Positions 45,507-51,266 of a stretch of DNA of 51,266 nt are shown piece after piece. A program made the position numbers and the translations under genes. The notes below the pieces were generated by a model that did not search any database, had not been told where the DNA came from, and saw nothing but the letters and a program-made list of their open reading frames with translations. Every line of letters starts with the position of its first letter. Position 1 is the first letter of the stretch. This stretch comes from Clostridiaceae bacterium JG1575 (GTDB lineage: Bacteria; Bacillota; Clostridia; Clostridiales; Clostridiaceae): positions 1-51,266 of the forward strand of contig LQGW01000022.1 of NCBI GenBank assembly GCA_002838815.1, in the 5' to 3' direction.

Positions 45507-46451
45507 TCAGCGTCTGCGGCTGCCGATCTTACGAAGCGTGTGGCGTCGGCCCCTGAGGGTTTCCGAAAGCATTAAGAGGTTTTCGGGCAAAGCCATACCC
45601 GATTGACCCGCATCTCCAATGTGCTGGATGTCGGCGCCGGCGCCCTTGGCAAAAAGGGCTATTTTCTGGATGACTTCCGGCGAGGCGCCTTCCTGGGAGG
45701 TGCCGATGCAGGTCATGGCAAGGCAGCCCGTCTCGTGAATGGCGGCAATCATTTCAAAAACGCGAAGTTCATCGTAGCCTCCGAGGGTATAGGGGGCGGG
45801 AAGCAAAAGGACATCCGCGCCTGCAGCGGCCAGCTCTTTTGCAACTGCTGGAGAGTGATCCACACCCGTTCCCGCTCCGTGCATCTTCCCAGCCATGATG
45901 AGAAAGTCCTTGCCAAGGGCCGAGCGAGCCATTCGCACGCCTTCGATGAGGTCTTCAGTGCGGACTCCCGTCATGGGGTTGGCCGTGAGGACGAGGTAAT
46001 CAAAGCCAAAGCGTTGCACGGCTTCCAAATTGGCGGCATTGAGGGTGAATCCCTTGGGGTAGGTGGTCCCCTGGGGCACCGGTTCCAAATTGACGCCTAG
46101 GGGCACCCCGACCAGGGTGCGATAGTCGCTCAAATATGTCTTGGAGCTGCGGTGGGCTAGGGCCGCTTTGGCTAGATGCATGGCCAGCGCTGAGACATCC
46201 CAAGGGGAATACGCCCGATCGTCCCAGCCGAAAATGAGCGGCGCTGTGAAGGAAAAGCGGTTGAGGGTGATGAGATCCGCGCCGCAGGCTGCGGCCATTT
46301 CAGGGTTTGATACACCTTCAGCCAACGGAGAGCCTAAGACCACGGTTTCTGAGAGCACCGTGCGACCCTCCGACTGCCGAATGACGTTCAATAGGTCCCG
46401 GCCGGAGAGCGAAAGACTCTCCGTGGGGGTTAATTCAAAGATGCGTTTCAT
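45507..46451 (-). CDS. Uncharacterised TIM-barrel-like protein
   Basis: 314 residues, no signal peptide or membrane segment. Alternating beta/alpha character with stretches such as FDYLVLTANPMTGVRTEDLIEG, KDFLIMAGKMHGAGTG and ADIQHIGDAGQSGM suggests a TIM barrel. I think it belongs to an uncharacterised DUF family (possibly DUF7916) sometimes labelled phosphonomutase-like, but the active site is not recognisable to me. It is alone on the minus strand, convergent with glmM. Confidence 0.7.
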   Translation of the reverse strand: MKRIFELTPTESLSLSGRDLLNVIRQSEGRTVLSETVVLGSPLAEGVSNPEMAAACGADLITLNRFSFTAPLIFGWDDRAYSPWDVSALAMHLAKAALAHRSSKTYLSDYRTLVGVPLGVNLEPVPQGTTYPKGFTLNAANLEAVQRFGFDYLVLTANPMTGVRTEDLIEGVRMARSALGKDFLIMAGKMHGAGTGVDHSPAVAKELAAAGADVLLLPAPYTLGGYDELRVFEMIAAIHETGCLAMTCIGTSQEGASPEVIQKIALFAKGAGADIQHIGDAGQSGMALPENLLMLSETLRGRRHTLRKIGSRRR

Positions 46452-46766
46452 AGGGGGGGCCTCCCGGTTTGGCGATGGGCTCTAAGGAGCTCATCCGATT
46501 GCTTTTAGTATAGCAGGAACGGAGAGGAGGATACATTAATTCGTTTACAGTAGATCCTCTAAGACCTCTCTAAGTTTTTTAAGAGAGGACTCAATAAATC
46601 GCTGGAATCCTTTGCAAGGAGATTATTTTTGAGGCATTTTTTAATGAAATTCAATAATATCTAAAACAAGCGATATATTCGAGAGAATTAAAGGTATAAT
46701 GGGGATATCCCATCGAATCAAAATCCGAAGGGATTTTGAAAGATTATCGTAGAGGAAGGTGCTGCC
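46452..46766. other. Divergent intergenic region
   Basis: 315 nt, AT-rich. A TATAAT at 46695-46700 may serve the plus-strand gene at 46767 (no good -35). Nothing else is identified. Confidence 0.45.
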
Positions 46767-47255
46767 ATGCAAAGAGATGCCCAAACGCCAACGAACGAAT
46801 TGACCTTGGTGTTGGCTTCGGAGAAGGAGAAGCAACAGTTGATGTCGCAGTGGGAACGGTCTGAAGGGATCACTCCTTTGCCTCAGACCGAGTCTGAGCT
46901 CTTACAGGTGGGCCATGACGTGTTCTTGATTCAGGAACGTTCCTCCAACGCGCCCAAGGGATATGCGGTGGTGGTGGATTATCCGGAAGTCTCTCGGGCG
47001 AAAGAAATCATTCTTCGGCCGCACGAACCCTTTGCGTCGATGGATTCCTTTCGCAGCATCGTCGCTCAACTGATCGGCATCTTAAGTGAAAACCGTAGCA
47101 TTGACCGGATCATGCTTAAAATAGATGATGAATCCTCGGACCAAGCCCAGGTGCTGGAATCTCTGGGGTTCATGAAAGAAGCCTTGGTGATGAATAATTT
47201 CAATCCTTCCGGGGTCTTCGCTTTTTTTACCATTTATCAATACAAACTCAGCTAA
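46767..47255 (+). CDS. GNAT-like protein, unknown substrate
   Basis: 162 residues. The C-terminal pattern (IDRIMLKIDDESSDQAQVLESLGFMKEALV) recalls the end of an N-acetyltransferase fold, but the acetyl-CoA loop (Q/RxxGxG/A) is not clearly present, so it may be degenerate or a different fold. GGAAGG precedes the ATG. Monocistronic, followed by a shared terminator. Confidence 0.6.
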   Translation: MQRDAQTPTNELTLVLASEKEKQQLMSQWERSEGITPLPQTESELLQVGHDVFLIQERSSNAPKGYAVVVDYPEVSRAKEIILRPHEPFASMDSFRSIVAQLIGILSENRSIDRIMLKIDDESSDQAQVLESLGFMKEALVMNNFNPSGVFAFFTIYQYKLS

Positions 47256-47258
47256 TAG

Positions 47259-47300
47259 AAAAATGCCCGCACCGAAGGACGGATCGGTGCGGGCATTTTT
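47259..47300. terminator. Bidirectional terminator
   Basis: A 17-bp perfect stem: AAAAATGCCCGCACCGA (47259-47275) and its complement (47284-47300), with T-runs on both outer sides, between convergent genes. Confidence 0.9.
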
Positions 47301-47313
47301 AGAAGTTCAGAGT

Positions 47314-48153
47314 CTAAGGCTTCGGAAGAAAATCCGCGAGCACCCATTCGGGGCGGTTGAAAATCCGAGGGACTCTCGTCGATTCCCGAGCGAGGCCACG
47401 ACTGACCACAAAGACGCTGCTTGCAAAGTCGTAGCGGCCGCCCGCATACTTTGGAATGAGGCCTTGATCTGGAGCGTAGAGCCCGTTGAGCAAAAATGGA
47501 ATGCGCCATTGGCCGCCGTGGGCGTGGCCTGAGACGATGAGGTCGTAGGAACCCTTCAGATAATCGGTAATGAGCTCGGGGCGATGGGCAAGGAGCACGT
47601 GGAGCCCAGGACCTCGAGGAGATTGATGGACGGCAGCAAGCTGGGCTTGAAAGTCCGGGGTTTTTCCAAGATAGCGGTCCACCTCGGGATCGTCCACTCC
47701 GTAAAAAGTGACTGGCTGATTGCGCAGCAATACGGTTTTTTGGGTGCCGTCCAACACGGTAATTCCTTGGCTCTTGACAAAGTCCACCATGGAGGGGGCG
47801 TCTTTACTCCAATATTCGTGATTGCCCGTAACATAGAAGGTGGGGAGTTTCGCCGCGACGCGCGTTAAAAAGATGCGAGTATTTTCATTGTCTCCTACGT
47901 CATCAAAGATGTCCCCAGGTAGCAAAAGGGCGTCCGCTCGACTTTCTTCCAGCGCCTGTAAGAGGTCCTCTTGATTCGGACCGTAATAACAGGAATGAAG
48001 GTCCGCGGCGATGGCTAGTCGAATGGGCTTTTGCACTTTTTGAGTGGGGATCGCATAAGTAACGGTTTTGAGTGTCCCGTCCAATCCAGCAATCATAAGG
48101 ACAAGGAACAACGCCCCCAGGATCCAAGGGGTTTTTGCCTTCAGTGTTTTCAT
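47314..48153 (-). CDS. Metallophosphoesterase (membrane-anchored)
   Basis: 279 residues. An N-terminal hydrophobic segment (about residues 10-25) anchors a calcineurin-like phosphoesterase domain with ADLHSCYYG, LLPGDIFDDVG, YVTGNHEYW, LAHRPE and VSGHAHGGQWRIP, the usual two-metal ligand set. Related to YkuE/YpbG-type enzymes that act on lipid-linked or nucleotide phosphates; the substrate here is unknown. Confidence 0.9.
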   Translation of the reverse strand: MKTLKAKTPWILGALFLVLMIAGLDGTLKTVTYAIPTQKVQKPIRLAIAADLHSCYYGPNQEDLLQALEESRADALLLPGDIFDDVGDNENTRIFLTRVAAKLPTFYVTGNHEYWSKDAPSMVDFVKSQGITVLDGTQKTVLLRNQPVTFYGVDDPEVDRYLGKTPDFQAQLAAVHQSPRGPGLHVLLAHRPELITDYLKGSYDLIVSGHAHGGQWRIPFLLNGLYAPDQGLIPKYAGGRYDFASSVFVVSRGLARESTRVPRIFNRPEWVLADFLPKP

Positions 48154-48284
48154 GCAGTTTTTTCCTCCAAAGGATAAGGAGTCATCCTAGAAAGTGATTT
48201 CAAGGGCTCGCCTTAGTGTAGCGTGGCCAGATGAAAAGAGGATAAAAAAGGGAAAAGGCCGACTCCGAGAGGTCTTACGTCAAA

Positions 48285-48318
48285 AACACTGAGGCGATAG
48301 GAAGCGCCTCAGTGTTTA
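48285..48318 (-). terminator. Terminator of tRNA-Gly
   Basis: On the minus strand AACACTGAGGCGC pairs with GCCTCAGTGTT, followed by TTTG. It lies 8 nt beyond the tRNA 3' end. Confidence 0.85.
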
Positions 48319-48325
48319 AAATAAA

Positions 48326-48399
48326 TGGAGCAGGTGAGGGGAATCGAACCCCCGTAACTGGCTTGGGAAGCCAGCGCTCTGCCATTGAGCTACACCTGC
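48326..48399 (-). tRNA. tRNA-Gly (TCC)
   Basis: A 74-nt cloverleaf on the minus strand. Acceptor GCAGGTG / CACCTGC, D-arm AGCTCAATGGCAGAGC, anticodon loop CTTCCCA (TCC, Gly), T-arm GGGGGTTCGATTCCCC, discriminator T and an encoded CCA. A terminator follows. Confidence 0.96.
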
Positions 48400-48659
48400 T
48401 TGAATCTAAAAATAACTATATCCGATGATCCGCAATGCGTCAATAGTCGAGGCGCTAAGGGAGCGATTTTTTTTGACCTCTTGAAGCCCTTGGGATAGGA
48501 TAGACTGCCCCTAAAAAGCAGCGTACAAGGTAGCAGAGATCATCCATCAAAACTTGAATAGTCGGAGAAATGCCAGGGAACTCAGGGAGATAAGGGAGAG
48601 GAGGTTAATTTCAATCTACCACCCCGTAGGATGCAAGTATGTAAATCAAGGAGAAAAAG
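48400..48659. other. Gene-free stretch upstream of the phage-like region
   Basis: 260 nt between tRNA-Gly and the first phage-like fragment. No open frame, repeat or terminator stands out. Confidence 0.5.
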
Positions 48660-48743
48660 ATGATCAGACACTATCTAACTAAATACACTGATGAGAATGG
48701 GATCCGTTGGGCACACGCGTGGACTCAAATTGATTTATTGTAA
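48660..48743 (+). CDS. Truncated 27-residue phage-type small protein
   Basis: ATG at 48660 preceded by AAGGAG, 27 codons to TAA. The product begins MIRHYLTKYTDENGIRWAHAW, a pattern I associate with small proteins in Clostridia and their phages that normally continue about 15 residues further. Probably truncated; function unknown. Confidence 0.45.
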   Translation: MIRHYLTKYTDENGIRWAHAWTQIDLL

Positions 48744-48780
48744 TGGACATATTGCATATTTCAAAGACGGATGAAAATCT

Positions 48781-48812
48781 AGCAGGCAACCAGCTGCAAC
48801 TGGCTACCTGCT
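48781..48812 (-). terminator. Terminator of the YjzC-like gene
   Basis: AGCAGG and CCTGCT ends with an inner AACCAG/CTGG pairing form a near-palindromic 13-bp stem, followed on the minus strand by AGATTTTC. Confidence 0.6.
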
Positions 48813-48822
48813 AGAGGGTGCG

Positions 48823-48990
48823 CTATTTCTTCTGCCACTTGTTACCTGCTTCGCTAGTGGGAGGAAGCCGGTCACCTGGTTCAATGGTAGCTGTATGTCC
48901 ATGATCGACATTACCGCCTTTAGGACCTACTTCAATGTATTCACCTGCTGGAGCGTTATCAGTTCCTGGCTTTAAAAGATCTTTGCTCAT
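48823..48990 (-). CDS. YjzC-like small protein
   Basis: 55 residues with a strong CAGGAGGTG site before the ATG. The sequence pattern LKPGTDNAPAGEYIEVGPKGG, then a VDHGHTATIEPGDRLPPT stretch and an end in KWQKK, matches the YjzC family of short soluble proteins of unknown function in Bacillota. Confidence 0.8.
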   Translation of the reverse strand: MSKDLLKPGTDNAPAGEYIEVGPKGGNVDHGHTATIEPGDRLPPTSEAGNKWQKK

Positions 48991-49062
48991 ATTTTCACCT
49001 CCTGACGCAATATATGGTTCACTTGATGACTAAAGTATACAATATATGGGGGCTAAAAACAA

Positions 49063-49273
49063 ATGAAATTACAAGATATAGTCTGCCGATATCGCGCAGA
49101 AAAAAATAACTAACTACCAGATAGCAAAAATAGGCGGAATAGCCTGCCAAAGTGTTGACAACATTACAAATGGCACCCATTTGAATCCTAGGATTGAAAC
49201 TTTGTGGAGAATATCAAAGGAGCTTGGGGTACCACTATCACGACTGCTGAAGAACTATAAGGGGGGAGAGTAG
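49063..49273 (+). pseudogene. XRE-type helix-turn-helix regulator with a one-base frameshift
   Basis: The frame from ATG 49063 starts MKLQDIVCRYRAEK and stops early. The +1 frame then continues YQIAKIGGIACQSVDNITNG, ETLWRISKELGVPLSRLL, a Cro/CI-type HTH. Removing one A from the seven-A run around 49101-49107 restores a ~69-residue protein. GGGGG precedes the start. Such genes begin lysogeny modules of phages and conjugative elements. Confidence 0.6.
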
Positions 49274-49289
49274 TGAATAATATTGAGTT

Positions 49290-49685
49290 TTGGGCATGGA
49301 CATAGTTATGGAGATCTTATTATTAATCATCGTGCTCATCGGATCCGTGGTATTTGCAATCAGATCAACAGCGGAAAATGAGAAGAACCATAGGTGGGAA
49401 AGAGAACTAGATGAATGGCTGAAAATAACCTCAAGAAATAAAAAAGGACCCGTACAGACGCAGGAAGCACTAAATAAAAAAGCCAAAATAGGGATTAAAC
49501 CGATCAAGCCTGCACTAAACCAGGACCGGATCGACGGCCTAATAGAAAAAAATGTCGAGGCTGAGCAGTACGATGATGCCGCCTGGGCATTAAATGAGCC
49601 GATTGTGAACTTCGCTCAAAGCATCGTGGATGATTCGGCAAAAGCCAATGCAGATTTTATGATACAAGGCAGGAATGCACCCTAA
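49290..49685 (+). CDS. Hybrid of a small phage membrane protein and a capsid protein fragment
   Basis: 131 codons. The first ~45 residues are a single-helix membrane protein (IVMEILLLIIVLIGSVVFAI) of the kind found next to phage XRE genes. From about residue 75 (ALNQDRIDGLIEKNVEAEQY) the sequence matches a phage minor capsid/head morphogenesis protein, up to a frameshift at 49670-49685 after which the same protein resumes in the next frame. Looks like a deletion join within a decayed prophage; the start (TTG 49290) is uncertain and upstream sense codons end in a stop. Confidence 0.5.
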   Translation: MGMDIVMEILLLIIVLIGSVVFAIRSTAENEKNHRWERELDEWLKITSRNKKGPVQTQEALNKKAKIGIKPIKPALNQDRIDGLIEKNVEAEQYDDAAWALNEPIVNFAQSIVDDSAKANADFMIQGRNAP

Positions 49686-50568
49686 AATCATCCGCAAGGA
49701 AGTGGGCAATTGCTGCGAATGGTGCAAGGCTGTTGCAGGGACGCAAGACTATGCGGCTGTGAAAGAGACCGGAAACGATGTTTTTCGAAGGCACAGATTT
49801 TGCAAGTGTACGGTTGAATATGATCCAGGAGACGGAAAAAGGCAGAATGTTCATACTAAAAAATGGATAGACCCTGAAAAAGAGAGTAAAATAGAGGTAA
49901 GAAAAGCAAATTCTGAATTACTACCATTCAAACAAGCCAAAACAATAAAAGAAGCTAATGAACTTGCTGAAAAAATGGGATATAAAGCTGATTACTCTGG
50001 CATTGATATAAAATGCGCCAATGAATGGAATGAAGGGCTGTATAATGCGAAAAAAGACTTTCCAGAAGTTGCGGAGAAAATAAAGTTTGTAGGTGCAAGC
50101 CAGAAGCGATATTCTCTGATGAAAAAAGAAATCCAAGAGTATTACACGAAATATTATTTAGAAGGTGAAGAAGCTAAGAGTTTTAGAGCGCTTGGAATCA
50201 AAGAGGAAGAAATAAAAGAACATTACAATAAACGAATAAATTATTGGACGAATGAGTTTACAAAAGGTTTTAAAGTTAAACCAAATAGTATGGCGAGTAG
50301 TTGGAGCAAAATAGCACCAGAAGAATTAAAAAACGACCCCATGCATGGAGAGGCAATTAGAATTAGAGAAAAATATCACGGAATTACTATGAACAACAAA
50401 TATTTTGATAGCTATGGGCGAGCCTATGAAAGTGGAGTTAGACAAGTTACAGCTAAATGGCATCCAGAAGGGCGTCAGACGGTAAAAGCAACGTTCGACC
50501 ACGAGTTTGCGCATCAAATCGATGAGTATCTAAAGGTCAATGAAAACGAAAATATAAAAATTATTTGA
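49675..50568 (+). pseudogene. Phage head morphogenesis/minor capsid protein with zincin-like tail
   Basis: Continues the capsid protein of the preceding frame. Residues 1-60 carry CCEWCKAV, DVFRRHRFCKCTVEYDPGDG and QNVHTKKW, standard in phage minor capsid proteins. A ~200-residue helical extension ends in TFDHEFAHQID, an HExxH zinc-protease motif. A frameshift in an A-run near 50556-50560 ends the frame early; the other frame continues KKTKDEITEGLSQYSWKN and MIAEGWSEYCNNEKS to TAA at 50749-50751, completing a zincin fold. The AT-rich composition is unlike the host genes. Confidence 0.6.
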
Positions 50569-50733
50569 TAAAAAGACAAAAGATGAAATTACCGAAGGAT
50601 TATCTCAATATTCATGGAAAAACACCAACCCCAATAGATATAGCGAAATGATAGCAGAAGGTTGGAGTGAATATTGTAATAACGAAAAGTCAAGAGAAAT
50701 GGCAACAGTTATAGGCAAGGAGATTGAAACATT

Positions 50734-51018
50734 ATGGAAAAAGAAAAAATAACAATTAGAGATAAGCGAAAAAATCCGCAAATGGTAATCGATGAAGACC
50801 ATCCGTATTTTCAAGCAGTAAAAACGGGTATGATGCCTGACGATTATAGGAAAGAAATGGATGAAACCTCTAATCTTGATGATGAATTCAGGGAAGAAGC
50901 CATCGGAGAATATTATAAACAAATTGAGAGTCCTAGATGTGTTTATATTAAGGAACTTGATTTGAAGCAGATCCTGCCCATGTTCCCACTGATCCCTGTT
51001 GGGATTATGATAGACTAA
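50734..51018 (+). CDS. Small acidic protein next to the zincin tail, unknown
   Basis: 94 residues, acidic, no membrane segment. GCAAGGAG precedes the ATG, which overlaps the end of the zincin frame. The first ~60 residues (KRKNPQMVIDEDHPYFQAVK) look like a self-contained domain; the last 25 are hydrophobic (LKQILPMFPLIPVGIMID) and may result from a join. A cognate immunity or chaperone role for the zincin tail is a guess from position. Confidence 0.5.
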   Translation: MEKEKITIRDKRKNPQMVIDEDHPYFQAVKTGMMPDDYRKEMDETSNLDDEFREEAIGEYYKQIESPRCVYIKELDLKQILPMFPLIPVGIMID

Positions 51019-51074
51019 AAACACCCTAACATTTATTATGAGTGCTTTTTTTAATGTAGGAAAGGAGAACCGAA

Positions 51075-51266
51075 TTGGCCAGGAAGAAAATCGGCAATCA
51101 AAAACCAACGCAGATGATGGTTCTCTCCAACAGCAACAGCCTCTACAAGGAGGCTGTTGCGATATATGAGCTAAGTGGACGTAAAGCGCATTAATGGCAG
51201 CAGTTTCTCGTGCAGAGCATCCTGGCAGAGTCTGTAAAATGAATTGTGCTAATGGTTAAACCGTAT
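51075..51266 (+). pseudogene. Phage terminase large subunit, broken 5' fragment (runs off window)
   Basis: TTG at 51075 follows AAAGGAG. The product begins with ARKKIGNQKPTQMMVLSNS then YKEAVAIYELSGRKAH, the typical N-terminus of a phage large terminase. It meets an in-frame TAA (about 51192) and a further TGA, so it is non-functional. Terminase downstream of a capsid gene is the reverse of the usual phage order. Confidence 0.6.

Noticed and set aside
48326-48399. tRNA-Gly as the integration site of the neighbouring prophage remnant
   Set aside because: The phage pieces lie on the 5' side of the tRNA, whereas tRNA integration normally preserves and duplicates the 3' end. No repeat of the tRNA 3' end was noticed in the window.
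48781-48812. Attachment-site core because of its near-palindrome
   Set aside because: It lies just after the YjzC-like gene, is followed by a T-rich stretch on that strand and is better explained as its terminator.

Overview
The window reads as a chromosomal segment of an anaerobic, amino-acid-fermenting Bacillota (Clostridia or Tissierellia grade). Supporting signs are AGGAGG-type ribosome binding sites, ferredoxin-linked branched-chain 2-oxoacid oxidoreductase genes, phosphate butyryltransferase and butyrate kinase genes, CdaA/CdaR, and a full Opp peptide importer. Most of it is GC-rich, while the last ~2.5 kb is clearly AT-rich and phage-derived. I cannot name the species.

Layout. 1-540: end of an rRNA operon (23S 3' end, 5S, tRNA-Asn). 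633-1061: a DUF1622-type membrane protein. 1062-2047: a decayed minus-strand gene and a promoter/terminator leader in front of the folate operon folE-folP-folBK (2048-4270). 4463-10949: an ABC-2 export cassette with two large membrane-anchored proteins, one ending in a YARHG domain. 11029-12514 (minus): map and a GntR/TrkA-C (BusR-like) regulator. 12842-14938: a divergent EF-G. 15492-16788 and 20964-21583: two dead IS256-family copies in opposite orientation, flanking a small membrane protein, citC, ptsI and a thioredoxin gene. 21741-23813 (minus): a DUF2079 membrane protein. 23931-27698: cdaA, cdaR and a FAD oxidoreductase. 27904-34668: buk-ptb-buk, a P-loop protein and vor subunit genes. These can form one energy route: branched-chain 2-oxoacid to acyl-CoA (reduced ferredoxin), to acyl-phosphate, to acid plus ATP. 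34834-37474: a minimal tatA-tatC pair converging on two minus-strand genes. 38056-43692: opp operon. 44034-45398: glmM. 45507-48399: a TIM-barrel-like protein, a GNAT-like protein, a metallophosphoesterase and tRNA-Gly. 48660-51266: eroded prophage pieces.

The strongest observation is the pair at 36026-37474. Both genes contain an in-frame UGA at the same point (a conserved Gly-Gly-UGA-Gly), followed after 12 nt by an identical 7-bp hairpin with a GGUU loop, which fits a bacterial SECIS. Both predicted proteins start with twin-arginine signals (one a lipoprotein, one soluble), and the tatA-tatC pair lies next door. They therefore look like two exported selenoproteins of the C-GCAxxG-C-C type beside their likely export machinery. 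Other points worth a look are the folE leader, the 24-bp palindrome over a transposase start, an inverted repeat overlapping a near-consensus opp promoter, the buk-ptb-buk arrangement, the ABC/YARHG cassette, and a phage head protein carrying an HExxH zincin-like tail.
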